Shown here: in pieces, positions 41,913 through 52,866 of the stretch
How the letters are laid out: every line of letters starts with the position of its first letter
Numbering within the stretch: position 1 is the stretch's first letter
Origin: CALAED01 sp035765195
Lineage (GTDB): Bacteria > Actinomycetota > Actinomycetes > Streptosporangiales > Streptosporangiaceae
Reading direction: 5' to 3'
DNA length: 64,000 nucleotides
Assembly: GCA_035765195.1 (NCBI GenBank)
Contig: DASTYC010000025.1
Coordinates: forward strand, 89,916 to 153,915
Translations under genes and position numbers: made by a program
Notes under the pieces: model-generated
The model's database searches: none
Seen by the model: only the letters and a program-made list of their open reading frames with translations
What the model was told of the DNA's origin: nothing

Positions 41913-41996
41913 ACAGCACAGATGATCTATGGGGTCGCTGTGTAATCTCAGGTAGCGCTTCCCCGACCGCTCTACGTCTGGCAGTGTGCCCCTGCG

Positions 41997-43328
41997 ATGG
42001 ATCACCCGATATTCACCACGTGCGTCCTGGTCACCGGCTTCGCGCTCGCTGTCGTCGGGCAGTGGCGCGGCTGGCGGCCATCGCTGCGCGTGTCCCTCGC
42101 CTTGGGGCTGGGGCTGCGACTGATCTTGCTGGCCAGCGCGGCGAGCGACTCCTGGCAGCCGGTCGACTTCGACGAGAGCTTCCAGCCGGCCGGGGCGGCG
42201 ATCCTGGCGGGGCACGACCCGGTGCTGGCCTCCAACGGGGGCTGGCACTTCCTGCCGATGATCCCCTACCTGTACGCGCTGCCGCTGGCCGTGGGCATCC
42301 CCTGGGAGATCGCGGGCCGGCTGTGGACCATCGTCGCCGACCTGGTGCTGATCTACCTCGTCGGCAAGCTGGCCAGGGGCCTGCCCGCCGACGGCGGCAT
42401 CGATCGGCAGCGGCGGCGGGAGGCCCAGGCCCGCTTCCAGTACGCGTGCAACCCCATCGCGCTGATGATCGCGGTGATCCACGCCCAGGTGGAGCCGATC
42501 TCGCTGGTCTTCCTGGTCGCCGCCTACCTGGTGGCCCGGCCGCGCGCCGGGGCCGCGTCGGCCCCCGATTCCGGCCGACACGGCGGGGCGCGGCGCGCGG
42601 TGTACACCGGCCTGCTGTTCGGGCTGGCGCTGTCGGCGAAGAGCTGGCCGATCGTGCTGCTCCCCGTGGTGCTGGCGATGCTGCCCACGTGGCGGCAGCG
42701 GCTGTACGGCCTGGTCGCCTCCGGTGCGGTGCCGCTGTTCTTCTTCGTCACGCTGCCGCTGTTCGTCAACACCAGCGTGGCCGACCTCAAGCACGCGGCG
42801 CAGTACATGGGCGGAGTCCGGCCCATCGTGGGGGAGTGGGGCTGGACCGCCCTGCTGACCGGCGGCAACTGGGATCTGGTGCCGGCCTACTCCCGCTACG
42901 GCCAGATCCTGCTCTACACGACACTGCTGGTCGTGGGCCTGCTGTGGCGGCGGGCCAACCGCATCGACCAGACCTCGGCCATGCTGCTGGCTTTCATGAT
43001 CGTGACGCCGCGGATGGGCGCGCAGTACCTGCTGTGGTTCGTGCCGTTCCTGGTGGCGCGGCCCACCCGGTGGAGCCAGCCGGCCATGGGCGTCGCCGCC
43101 GCATGGGCCGGGCTCGGCTATGTCTACCTCACGCAGTTCGACGAGACCCAATGGTGGATCAACCACCGCTGGTGGGCGCAGATCTCCGTCGTCGTGATCG
43201 TCTTCCTCGCGGCCGCCATCCCGTGGCGGCGGCGCCGGGCCGTCCCGCCCGCCGCCGCGCCGCGCGAGGCGGCCCCCACCGGCTCAGCCGCCGGTGAGCC
43301 CGTGCCGAGCGGGCGTTCGGGCCAGTAG
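41997..43328 (+). CDS. Polytopic GT-C-type glycosyltransferase-like membrane protein
   Basis: A 443-residue protein with about ten membrane helices. An early extracytoplasmic loop with acidic residues (WQPVDFDESFQPAGAAILAG, then HDP) resembles that of polyprenol-linked mannosyltransferases of the GT87/DUF2029 type. WRRANRIDQTSAMLLAFMIV and MGAQYLLWFVPFLV are other family-like parts. The tail is cytoplasmic and Ala/Pro-rich. Envelope glycan synthesis is inferred; donor and acceptor unknown. Confidence 0.75.
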   Translation: MDHPIFTTCVLVTGFALAVVGQWRGWRPSLRVSLALGLGLRLILLASAASDSWQPVDFDESFQPAGAAILAGHDPVLASNGGWHFLPMIPYLYALPLAVGIPWEIAGRLWTIVADLVLIYLVGKLARGLPADGGIDRQRRREAQARFQYACNPIALMIAVIHAQVEPISLVFLVAAYLVARPRAGAASAPDSGRHGGARRAVYTGLLFGLALSAKSWPIVLLPVVLAMLPTWRQRLYGLVASGAVPLFFFVTLPLFVNTSVADLKHAAQYMGGVRPIVGEWGWTALLTGGNWDLVPAYSRYGQILLYTTLLVVGLLWRRANRIDQTSAMLLAFMIVTPRMGAQYLLWFVPFLVARPTRWSQPAMGVAAAWAGLGYVYLTQFDETQWWINHRWWAQISVVVIVFLAAAIPWRRRRAVPPAAAPREAAPTGSAAGEPVPSGRSGQ

Positions 43329-43372
43329 AGGCCAAGTAGAGCCCAGTAGGGCACAGGAGGGGCCCCAGGGGC

Positions 43373-43843
43373 TCAGTTGGCGCCGAAGCCGCCCTGCGGC
43401 GGCTGATAGCCGGCCTGCTGCTGGTATCCGGGCCGCGGCGCGTGCCCAGGGGGCGGATATCCGGGCTGCGCGTACCCCTGCTGGGGAGGGCTCTGCTGCG
43501 GGTAGCCCGGCTGCGGGTAGCCCGGCTGCCCGTAGGCGGGTTGCGGATAGCCCTGCCGCGGCGGCGCGTAGCCGCCCGGGGCGGGACCGGCGGAGTGCCC
43601 GCCGTACGCGCCCTGCTGCTGGAGGCGGAGGGCCTCCTCCTTGGCGACCCGGCGGCTCGTTCCGCAGAAGGTGCATTGGGTGAAGTACTTCGAGGAGATC
43701 GGGAACAGCGGGATGAAGAAGAGCGTGAACTTGGTCACCGCCCGCGAGAGGGCGTGTGCCGCGGGGTTTCCGCAGTTTCCGCACAAGAACGTGAGCATCG
43801 CGAGTTGCCGCAGATACCGTCGGTAACCCCAAATGATGAGCAT
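43373..43843 (-). CDS. Zinc-ribbon protein with Pro/Gly/Tyr/Gln-rich tail
   Basis: A 156-residue protein. The N-terminal 70 residues carry a zinc ribbon with two Cys pairs (FLCGNCGNPAAHALSRAV and QCTFCGTSRRVAKEEAL), with a hydrophobic middle (FTLFFIPLFPIS) that may touch the membrane. The rest is a disordered tail of PGYPQP-type units (YGQPGYPQPGYPQQSPPQQG). Family of zinc-ribbon-15 type; function unknown. Convergent with the GT-C gene. Confidence 0.85.
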   Translation of the reverse strand: MLIIWGYRRYLRQLAMLTFLCGNCGNPAAHALSRAVTKFTLFFIPLFPISSKYFTQCTFCGTSRRVAKEEALRLQQQGAYGGHSAGPAPGGYAPPRQGYPQPAYGQPGYPQPGYPQQSPPQQGYAQPGYPPPGHAPRPGYQQQAGYQPPQGGFGAN

Positions 43844-43972
43844 CGATAGATCCTGTCCCGCCGTGATCGCTTACATTCGAGCGCCTCGAAATGGTCGGAC
43901 CAGGCTACAAGCCGACATACCTTAACTCACCGCAAATTCCTGCTATTGGGGTGAGGCGAGCGCATCGAGGGA

Positions 43973-45586
43973 TCAGGGGGATTGACGAACGGAGTCAAGG
44001 GCGAGCAGCGCGACGTGCAGGGAGGCGCAGGACTCGACGTCGTCGAGATCCGTGCCCAGCACCCGCTCGATCCGGCGGAGCCGTTCGTAGAACGCCGGCC
44101 GGGACAGATGGGCGCGCTGCGCCGCGACCGCCTTGTTGCGGCCGGAGGCCAGGTAGAGGTCGAGGATCCGGGTGAGCTCGCCGCCGCGTTGCGCGTCGTA
44201 CTCCAGCAGTGGCCCGAGTTCGCGCTCCACGAACGTCTGGAGCCGGGTGTCGTCGCGCAGCAGGTGCAACAGCCCCCGCAGCCGTAGGTCGGGCAGCCGA
44301 TAGAACAACCGCTCGCCGCTGCCGCGGGCGGCGACGTCGGCGACCTGCTCGGCCTCGATGAACGACCGTCGCACCTCACGCAGCGACTCGACCACCGATC
44401 CGGCCGCCATGACGAAGCCCTCGCCGCACTGCTTGTGGAGCCGGGTCGCCACCGCCGTGAGGACGCTTTCCACCTCGGCGCGCGCCGGCAGCGAGGCGAG
44501 TACACCGACCCGCGCCTGCGGCGTGCCCTCGTCGAGCCCGCTGACCAGGGCGGCGACATCGGCGTCGCGGCAGGCGGCGGCGGTGGCCTCGGCCAATCCG
44601 CCGATCATCTCGGCCGGCGGCACCGAACCGGCGACCAGCGGCCGGACGACGACGGCGAGCAGGCGCCGGCCCGACAGCGGCACGCCCAGCGCCCGCGCCC
44701 GCGCCGCCGCCTCTCGAGGGTCGGCGTAGGTGTGCGCGAGGATGCCCGTGATGATCGTGCCGTGCGCCTGCCGTTCGAGGCTCTCCGCGTGCCGGTCGAG
44801 CAGCCGGCCGAGCGCGAGCGTCGTCGCGGCCCGCTCGATCAGCACGGTGTCGCGCGCCGACGGCGCCCGCCGGCAGATGATGATCAGTCGCCCCCAGTCC
44901 TCGCCGCGGGCGCCCACAGTGGTCAGCAGCCAGCCGGATGTCTCGTCGTAGCCGGTGCGCGCGTCGGACCTGACGGCGCGGGACCGGGTCTCCCACGTCG
45001 ACAACAGCTCGGCGGTGTCGGTGCCCGCCGGGTCGGCGGCGAGCACCCGGTGCGAGAGGTTCTCCAGCACGACGGGGCGTCCGCAGATGGCGGCGACTTG
45101 GCGCACCACCTCTTCCGGCGAGGCGCCCTCGACGGACAGCTGGGTGAAGATCTCGTGCAGGTGCTCAGAAGCGCGCAGCTCGGCCAGTTGGGCGTCGATG
45201 ATGCGCGCGTGCACGGCCTCGGTGATGTCGACGAAGACGGTCTCGCGGGCCAGCGCGACGACCGGCAGGCCGTACTCCTCGGCCGCGGCGACCAAGGCGG
45301 CCGGCAGCTTGCTGGCGTACCGGTAGCCGAGCTCGACGAACAACCCGCTGGCCCCCACCCCGGCGAGCTCGGCGACGTAGGTCCGCAGCTTGGCCGGCTC
45401 CTCGGGCAGCCCGATGCCGGTGGCCAGCACCAGCTCGCCGCCTCTCAGCAGATGGCCGACCTCGGGCACCTCGGCCACGTGCACCCAGCGGACCCGGGCG
45501 TCGAGCCGGTCGGCGCCCGCGACCACCCGCGGCTCACCCCGGCGCACCGGGTCGAGCCGCAGCACATCGGCCAAGGTCGGCAACAT
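43973..45586 (-). CDS. PucR-family transcriptional regulator
   Basis: A 537-residue regulator of nitrogen-compound catabolism. The N-terminal PucR domain covers 1-125 (LADVLRLDPVRRGEPRVVAG, then VPEVGHLLRGGELVLATG). A central GAF/GGDEF-like part follows, then the C-terminal HTH_30 (about 480-530: ILDLYLASGRNKAVAAQRA, then HLSRPAFYERLRRIERVLG). TAATAT ends 7 bases before the ATG at 45586, suggesting a leaderless transcript. Upstream of the aminotransferase-mmsA pair, which it probably controls. Confidence 0.92.
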   Translation of the reverse strand: MLPTLADVLRLDPVRRGEPRVVAGADRLDARVRWVHVAEVPEVGHLLRGGELVLATGIGLPEEPAKLRTYVAELAGVGASGLFVELGYRYASKLPAALVAAAEEYGLPVVALARETVFVDITEAVHARIIDAQLAELRASEHLHEIFTQLSVEGASPEEVVRQVAAICGRPVVLENLSHRVLAADPAGTDTAELLSTWETRSRAVRSDARTGYDETSGWLLTTVGARGEDWGRLIIICRRAPSARDTVLIERAATTLALGRLLDRHAESLERQAHGTIITGILAHTYADPREAAARARALGVPLSGRRLLAVVVRPLVAGSVPPAEMIGGLAEATAAACRDADVAALVSGLDEGTPQARVGVLASLPARAEVESVLTAVATRLHKQCGEGFVMAAGSVVESLREVRRSFIEAEQVADVAARGSGERLFYRLPDLRLRGLLHLLRDDTRLQTFVERELGPLLEYDAQRGGELTRILDLYLASGRNKAVAAQRAHLSRPAFYERLRRIERVLGTDLDDVESCASLHVALLALDSVRQSP

Positions 45587-45588
45587 GG

Positions 45589-45604
45589 GTCGATATTAGT
45601 CGAC
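45589..45604. promoter_or_regulatory. Inverted repeat over the pucR -10 region
   Basis: GTCGA-TATTAG-TCGAC. The central AT-rich hexamer overlaps the presumed -10 (TAATAT on the minus strand, 45593-45598). Possible autoregulatory operator; short, so of modest weight. Confidence 0.35.
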
Positions 45605-45743
45605 ATGCTGTCAGGGTCGGCCGCCAATCCTCTTACAGACTGTCCGGGACGGCGCGGCGCCAGGGCCGTGTCGGCGCCGCGCCAGGGGCGGGGTCGCTCG
45701 GGCGCGAGAGGTGTGCGAGGCTCGGAGCTGAGGAGGATGTCAC

Positions 45744-46019
45744 ATGGACTTGCTGGACGACGCGGCGATCGCGCGCGAGCTGGCCGCGGTGCCCGGGTGG
45801 GAACAAAACGGAGCGGCCATCGTGAAGGCGACCGAGCTGGGCGACTTCAAAGAGGCGATGGGCTACGTCAACCAGATCGCCGAACTCGCCGAGGAGCGCA
45901 ACCACCATCCGGACATCACCATCCAGTGGAACAAGGTCACGCTGACCCTGTCCACGCACTCGGCCGGGGGCCTGACGGCGAACGACTTCGACCTCGCCCG
46001 GCGGATCAACGCCCTGTGA
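45744..46019 (+). CDS. Pterin-4a-carbinolamine dehydratase-like protein
   Basis: A 91-residue protein. The signature EERNHHPDITIQWNKVTLTL, then STHSAGGLTANDFDLA, is complete with the HHP active-site histidines. It recycles tetrahydropterin after aromatic amino acid hydroxylation, or has another dehydratase role. No hydroxylase gene is adjacent. AGGAGG stands upstream of the ATG. Confidence 0.93.
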   Translation: MDLLDDAAIARELAAVPGWEQNGAAIVKATELGDFKEAMGYVNQIAELAEERNHHPDITIQWNKVTLTLSTHSAGGLTANDFDLARRINAL

Positions 46020-46127
46020 CGGGCGAGACGGACGGATCGTCAGGGCGAGACGGACCGTCAGGGCGAGGCGGCGCTGCCTGACAGACTGTCACTGGCGTGA
46101 CGTCCGGGGGAGCGGCAGACTCGACAT

Positions 46128-47416
46128 ATGTCGGACTCGCTATCACGTTCCCTGATCGATCGCCACCGGGCCGTCATGCCCGGCTGGGTCGCCCTCTATT
46201 ACGACCAGCCCATCGAGATCGTGAGCGGCAAGGGTAATCGGGTCACCGATGCCGATGGCCGGACATATCTCGACTTCTTCGCCGGGATCGTCACCAACTC
46301 GCTCGGCTACGACGTGGCCGAGGTGCGCGAGGCCGTCGAACGCCAGTTGCGCACCGGCATCGTGCACACCTCCACCCTCTACCTGCTGCGCGGCCAGGTC
46401 GAGCTCGCCGAGAAGATCGCGCGACTGTCCGGCATCGACGAGGCCAAGGTGTTCTTCACCAACTCCGGCACCGAGGCCAACGAGGCCGCGCTGCTGCTCG
46501 CCACGTACGCCCGCCGCAGCAACCAGGTGCTCGCGATGCGGCAGAGCTACCACGGCCGCTCGTTCGGCGCCATCTCGATCACCGCCAACCGCACCTGGAA
46601 GAACAACGCGCTGTCCCCGCTGACGGTGTACTTCCTGCACGGCGGCGACCGGCACCTGCCGCAGTTCCGCGGGTTGTCCGACGCCGCCTTCGTCGAGGCG
46701 TGCGTCGAGGATCTGCGGCACACGCTCCTCACGGTCACCGCCGGCGACGTCGCGGCGTTCATCGTCGAGCCGATCCAGGGCGTGGGCGGCTACACCTATC
46801 CGCCGGACGGGCTGTACGCGGCGTACAAAGAGGTCCTCGACGAGTACGGGATCTTGTTCATCTCCGACGAGGTGCAGACGGGCTGGGGACGTACGGGCCG
46901 CAGCTTCTGGGGGATCGGCAACCACGGCGTCACCCCGGACATGATGACCTTCGCCAAGGGCGCGGGCAACGGCTTCGCGATCGGCGGCCTGGTGGCCCGC
47001 GGCGAGCTGATGGACGCCCCGCACGCCACCGGGCTGTCCACGTTCGGCGGCAACCCCATCGCGACCGCGGCGGCCGGGGCGACGATCGACTACATCCTCG
47101 ATCACGACCTGCAGGCCAACGCCGACGCCATGGGCGGACTGATCATCGAAGGGCTGCGGGCCGCCGCGGCGCGGCTGCCGGTCGTCACCGACGTGCGGGG
47201 CATGGGCCTGATGTTCGCGATCGAGCTGCGCGATCCGGCGCTGGCCGCCCGCATGCTCGAGGAGACCAAGGCGCGTGGGCTGCTCGTCGGCAAGGGCGGC
47301 CTGTACGGCAACACCATCCGGATGGCTCCGCCGCTGACGCTGAGCGAGGATGAGGCGAAAGAGGGCCTCGGCATCCTCGTCGACGCCCTGGAAGCGATCA
47401 ACGGAGAAGCCGCTCC

Positions 47417-47420
<4 letters not shown>
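46128..47420 (+). CDS. Class III aminotransferase (AGXT2/omega-amino acid type)
   Basis: A PLP enzyme of 430 residues. PLP lysine in DMMTFAKGAGNGFAIGG; LFISDEVQTGWGRTGRSFWG; phosphate loop TNSGTEANEAALLLA. The start (PGWVALYYDQPIEIVSGKG) resembles mitochondrial AGXT2 and bacterial beta-alanine or 3-aminoisobutyrate transaminases. Its stop overlaps the mmsA start (ATGA). The products, malonate or methylmalonate semialdehyde, would feed the next enzyme. Confidence 0.9.
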
Positions 47421-48922
<1,502 letters not shown>

Positions 48923-49039
48923 TCGCAACCCGTACGGACCGCTATTTCCTCATACTTTGCCGCTTTCGTCACATTGAGTCAGAATCGTCGGAAACAACCG
49001 TTCCAGCAAGGCCGAATTATCAGTATTTTTCGGGCTCGT

Positions 49040-49045
49040 TATTAT
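49040..49045 (+). promoter_or_regulatory. Possible -10 element before mtnA
   Basis: TATTAT in an AT-rich 130-base gap, 7 bases before the mtnA ATG. That spacing would give a leaderless message. No good -35 is visible. Confidence 0.4.
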
Positions 49046-49052
49046 GTGAGGC

Positions 49053-50165
49053 ATGTCGGGGAACGTGCGGACCATCGCCTGGACCGGCGAGGCCCTGCGG
49101 ATCATCGACCAGACCGCCCTGCCCGACCGGCTGGAGTATCTCGACCTCCGTGACGTCGGCGAACTGGTATCGGCCATCCGGCGGCTCGCCGTCCGCGGAG
49201 CGCCCGCGCTCGGCGCGGCCGGGGCGTACGGGGTCGCGCTGGCGATGTCGCAAGGCGCCCGGGAGGGCTGGGACGAGCGGGCCGTCGCCGCCGCGGTGGC
49301 CCAGGTCAGGACGGCTCGGCCCACCGCGGTCAACCTCGCCGTGGGGGTGGATCGCGTCGCGCCGCTCATGTCCAGGGGCCTGCCCGCGGTCCTGGCGGAG
49401 GCGGCGGCCGTCGTGGCCGAGGACGTGGCCGCCAACCGTGCGATGGGCGTACATGGGGCCGACTGGATCCAGACCCGCGTCCCGCGTCCGGGCCCGGCGG
49501 CCCCGGGCGCGCCACCCCCGCGTGGCCTGCGGCTGCTCACGCACTGCAACGCGGGCGCCCTCGCGACGACCGAGTGGGGCACCGCCCTCGGCGTCGTCCG
49601 CGAACTGCACGCCCGGGGGCTCGTCGAGATGGTGTACGTCGATGAGACCCGGCCGTTGCTGCAGGGAGCCAGGCTCACCGCATGGGAGCTGGGCAGGGCC
49701 GGCATCCCGCACCGCGTCCAGGTCGACGGGGCGGCCGCGAGCACGATCTGCCGGGGGCTCGTCGACGTGGCGGTCATCGGGGCCGACCGAATCGCCGCCA
49801 ACGGCGACACCGCCAACAAGATCGGTTCGCTGGGCGTCGCGCTGGCCTGCGCCGACGCCGGCGTTCCGTTCGTTGTGGCGGCACCGTGGACCACGATCGA
49901 CCTTGGCCTGCCGTCCGGCGCGGACATCCCCATCGAGCAGCGGTCCGAGGACGAGGTGCTGGGCTGGGGCGGCACGCGCACGGCGCCCCAGGTCAGCGGC
50001 GGGTTCAACCCCGCCTTCGACGTCACTCCCGCACGGCTGGTGACGGCGCTGGTCACCGAGACCGGCGTGCTCGAGATCTCCGCCGGTCAGACCCCGGCCG
50101 GCGCCGCGGCGGCGGCGCGCCCGGCGGCCGGGCCGGCGACGCTGTGGGATACCGCCGCCGGTTGA
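49053..50165 (+). CDS. mtnA: S-methyl-5-thioribose-1-phosphate isomerase MtnA
   Basis: A 370-residue enzyme of methionine salvage that opens methylthioribose-1-phosphate to the ribulose form. The catalytic Cys is in LLTHCNAGALATTEWG and the Asp in VIGADRIAANGDTANKIG. RRLAVRGAPALGAAGAYG is the N-terminal signature. A disordered Ala/Pro tail closes it. No other methionine salvage gene (mtnB, mtnC, mtnD, mtnK) lies in the window, so it either works with distant genes or in another salvage path. Confidence 0.95.
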   Translation: MSGNVRTIAWTGEALRIIDQTALPDRLEYLDLRDVGELVSAIRRLAVRGAPALGAAGAYGVALAMSQGAREGWDERAVAAAVAQVRTARPTAVNLAVGVDRVAPLMSRGLPAVLAEAAAVVAEDVAANRAMGVHGADWIQTRVPRPGPAAPGAPPPRGLRLLTHCNAGALATTEWGTALGVVRELHARGLVEMVYVDETRPLLQGARLTAWELGRAGIPHRVQVDGAAASTICRGLVDVAVIGADRIAANGDTANKIGSLGVALACADAGVPFVVAAPWTTIDLGLPSGADIPIEQRSEDEVLGWGGTRTAPQVSGGFNPAFDVTPARLVTALVTETGVLEISAGQTPAGAAAAARPAAGPATLWDTAAG

Positions 50166-50357
50166 CCCAGCGCCTTACCAGAAGGCCACCGAAAAGTCGC
50201 GAATCAGACGTTACCGGGCTGGCCGGATGTGGTCTGCAAACGGCTACTGATTGCCAGTATTGCGAAGTTTGTGCCGATCAGAGCTTCATTGACAGCTGTC
50301 GGCCAGTGGTAAATGGGTTTCCTTCACAAAAGCCGAAACAAATAATTTCTACTAGTC

Positions 50358-50400
50358 TTGACCCAATCTGTGGGTCGCGACACCATAGAGCTTGTCGCGA
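50358..50400 (+). promoter_or_regulatory. Promoter with inverted repeat before the small hypothetical gene
   Basis: TTGACC (50358-50363), 17 bases, then CACCAT (50381-50386) as a weak -10. The perfect inverted repeat TCGCGACA (50375-50382) / TGTCGCGA (50393-50400) straddles the -10 and the likely start point, a classic repressor position. The whole 50.28-50.45 kb stretch is AT-rich. A palindrome GACAGCTGTC lies further up at 50291-50300. Confidence 0.5.
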
Positions 50401-50452
50401 ATTACTGTGACAATAACGATTCAAAAGGGGTTCTGGTCGCAGGGAGAAACCT

Positions 50453-50767
50453 ATGCCTGCTGACGACCACGCCGTCGAGATCGCCGCGCTACACCGGCGG
50501 TTTCCCAGGTGGAGCATCTGGTACGGGCTGGCGACGGGGCATTGGTGGGCGCTCCCGCCCGCCGACCGGGACATAGGAGACTTTGTCGAGGCAACCACTT
50601 TAGCCAAATTGATCGCAAGCATCGAGGTGATCCAACAGACCGCGAATCGCACCGACTCCCGGCAGGGCATCCAACGACCCTCGGCCTCCCTCCACCTCGA
50701 GGGCGTTGCCGCAACACCGCTCCGTCGGGTGCCGGCGGCCGCGTGGCCAGGCAGCACGTCAAGGTGA
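50453..50767 (+). CDS. Small actinomycete hypothetical protein (W-rich N-terminus)
   Basis: A 104-residue protein. MPADDHAVEIAALHRRF, then PRWSIWYGLATGHWWALPP and DFVEATTLAKLIASIEVIQ, matches a small uncharacterised family I recall from many actinomycetes, often near XRE-type regulator genes. GGGAGA stands before the ATG. The last 40 residues are low-complexity and may not be conserved. No partner regulator is adjacent here. Base composition upstream differs from the neighbours, so it may have been acquired. Confidence 0.7.
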   Translation: MPADDHAVEIAALHRRFPRWSIWYGLATGHWWALPPADRDIGDFVEATTLAKLIASIEVIQQTANRTDSRQGIQRPSASLHLEGVAATPLRRVPAAAWPGSTSR

Positions 50768-50940
50768 CCCGCTGTCCCAGCCTGGTCACGGCGCCGGTGC
50801 CGCCGCTGTCCCGGGATGAGCAGCCGCGCCATCTCCCCTCCAGCAACCTCCGTGTGTGGCGCGGAAAGCACCAAGCTCTCCCCGGGGCGCGGCGGCGTCC
50901 TCCCCGCCTCTGATCGTTCGAACTTTTCGCCCTCCCCGCC

Positions 50941-50989
50941 GTGATCATGCAGTGGTTCCCTGGCTCGTTGGGAGCCACTGCATGATCAC
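50941..50989. terminator. 20-bp hairpin between the small gene and the VWA lipoprotein gene
   Basis: GTGATCATGCAGTGGTTCCC (50941-50960) pairs with 50970-50989 over 20 bases with one G-T wobble, around the 9-base loop TGGCTCGTT. It is the longest stem in the window, 19 bases downstream of the minus-strand stop at 51008. It probably ends the lipoprotein transcript. Confidence 0.85.
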
Positions 50990-51007
50990 ACGAGGGCGGG
51001 ACGCCGG

Positions 51008-52612
51008 TCAGAAGTTCCGCGCGCGGTGGATCAGGTCGGCGAGCTCGCTCACCTCGGCGTCCTCGGCGGTGCGAGACAGAGCGTCGACGTAGCCGGCCAA
51101 CTGGCCGAGGTCGGTCCAGGGTTCGCCGGGGACGCGGCCATGGGTCACGAAGGGACCCGAAGCGGGGCGGACGTAGGGGCTGCGCGCCGGGCCGCCGCGC
51201 CTGGTGTCCCCGTCGCGCAGCAACTCGGCGAAGTACGCGGCCGCCGCGTCGATCCGCAGCCGCGTCCCGCCCGCGCTCCACAGGTCGGGCGCCAGGTCGC
51301 CGACCGTGATGGTGCGCCCGTTCTCTTGTGGTCGTCGCGTGTCGGGGTCTTGCCAGCGCACCATGACGTCGCCGACATGGCCCGCCGCGCCCGGCCGCAG
51401 CCGTACCGCGTACAGCGCCGTCACCGAGTGGCCCGGGCCGATCTCCCCGCCGTCGACGGTGTCGTCGCGGAAGTCCTCAGCGCGCAGCCCTCGGTCGTCA
51501 TAGCCGATCAGCCGGAACGACTCGACCTGCCCGGCGTCGAAGGCGACCTGTGCCTTGGCGTCGCGGGCGCGCAGTTCCAAGGTGGCGGGCAGGTCGCGGA
51601 CGAAGATCTCGCGGGCCTTGGCGCGCTCGGACACATACACCGCGCGGCCGTCACCGTGGTCGGCGAGTTGCTCCATGAGGGCGTCGCCGTAGTCGCTGCC
51701 CACGCCGACGCACAGCAGCGACACGCCCCGGCCGGCTTCGTCGGAGACCTTCCGCAAGATCGCCGCGGAGTCGGTCTCGCCCGTGTTGGCCAGGCCGTCG
51801 GACGCCAGGATCACCCGATTGGTCACGCCGGCCCGGAAGTTGCGCCGCGCCTCCCGGTAGCCGAGCACCATGCCCGCCCCGAGGTTGGTGCTGCTGCCCG
51901 GCCGCAGGCCGTCGATCGCATCGTTGATCTCGCGCCGGTCGGCCGCCGAGGTCATCGGCCGCACGACCCTGGCGTCGGATTCGTACGCCACGATCGCGAC
52001 CTTGTCGCTCGGCCGCAGCCGGCCGACCAGCGTGTGGAGGGCGTCCTTGACCAAGTCGAGCCGTCCGGGCTCGGCCATCGACCCGGACGTGTCGATGACG
52101 AAGGTGAGGTTCGCGTCGCGGCGGCCGCCCGCCGAGGCGGCGCGAGTCTGCAGCCCGACGCGGAGCATGCGCACGTCGCCGCCATCGCCGCCATCGTCGC
52201 CATCGGCGGCCGCCAGCCGGCCGCCGTCCGTCGTGATCGAAAACCCGTTGCCGTCCGGTTCGGGGTAACCCTGCCGGAACTGGTTCACGAACTCCTCGGG
52301 CCGTACCGTCCCCGGGTCGGGCAGCCGTCCCTCGGTGAGCGCGCGCCGGGCGAACCCATAGGAGGCGGTGTCGACGTCGAGCGCGAACGTGGACAGGTAG
52401 CTCGTCGCCGTGCCGGCCTGATCGTCGCGGCCCTCCTCGGCGCCCTCCGGCGGGGCGGCCAGGCCCGGGCCCGGCGCGCCCTTGCCGGGAACGGCCTGCC
52501 GTGGCGCTCCGCCGGACCCCCCGCTCGCCGTGCTGTCGCGTTGGGAGCCGCTCGAGCACCCGGTCACCGCCAAGGCGACCGCCAGCGCGGACGCGGCCAG
52601 CATGATCCTCAT
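51008..52612 (-). CDS. VWA-domain lipoprotein (YfbK-like)
   Basis: A 534-residue exported lipoprotein. Signal MRIMLAASALAVALAVTGC gives a lipobox Cys at position 19. A Gly/Ser-rich linker follows. Then an N-terminal YfbK-type part (YLSTFALDVDTASYGFARRA, then EEFVNQFRQGYPEPDGNGF) and the VWA domain with MIDAS DTSGSM, plus TNLGAGMVLGYREA. A C-terminal DUF3520-type domain ends it. Function unknown; possibly an adhesion or complex-assembly factor at the outer face of the membrane. Divergent from the binding protein at 52867. Confidence 0.9.
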   Translation of the reverse strand: MRIMLAASALAVALAVTGCSSGSQRDSTASGGSGGAPRQAVPGKGAPGPGLAAPPEGAEEGRDDQAGTATSYLSTFALDVDTASYGFARRALTEGRLPDPGTVRPEEFVNQFRQGYPEPDGNGFSITTDGGRLAAADGDDGGDGGDVRMLRVGLQTRAASAGGRRDANLTFVIDTSGSMAEPGRLDLVKDALHTLVGRLRPSDKVAIVAYESDARVVRPMTSAADRREINDAIDGLRPGSSTNLGAGMVLGYREARRNFRAGVTNRVILASDGLANTGETDSAAILRKVSDEAGRGVSLLCVGVGSDYGDALMEQLADHGDGRAVYVSERAKAREIFVRDLPATLELRARDAKAQVAFDAGQVESFRLIGYDDRGLRAEDFRDDTVDGGEIGPGHSVTALYAVRLRPGAAGHVGDVMVRWQDPDTRRPQENGRTITVGDLAPDLWSAGGTRLRIDAAAAYFAELLRDGDTRRGGPARSPYVRPASGPFVTHGRVPGEPWTDLGQLAGYVDALSRTAEDAEVSELADLIHRARNF

Positions 52613-52866
52613 CGTGGCCTCCTCTGGACCCTCGAGAGCCTGCCTTCGAGCCTGCGGGGAACGATCTCGGTCGCTTCATGGACGGGACAGCGCCGGAGCC
52701 GGTGCCGGGGGAGACCGAACCGAGATCTGCCGTGCTCCAATCGAGACCAAGCGCGAGCGGCGAGATCGGCTCATCCCCGCGGATCGAGGGAGTCCGCCAC
52801 CACGCCTTTGCCCGGCGCCGTTACGCTGGCTGCGGCCGAGGTACCCATCGGTCATACGGGAGCGGC

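Noticed and set aside
50278..50874. 198-residue minus-strand frame over the small W-rich gene
   Set aside because: No ribosome site or domain; the plus-strand frame has a promoter, ribosome site and a recognisable sequence.
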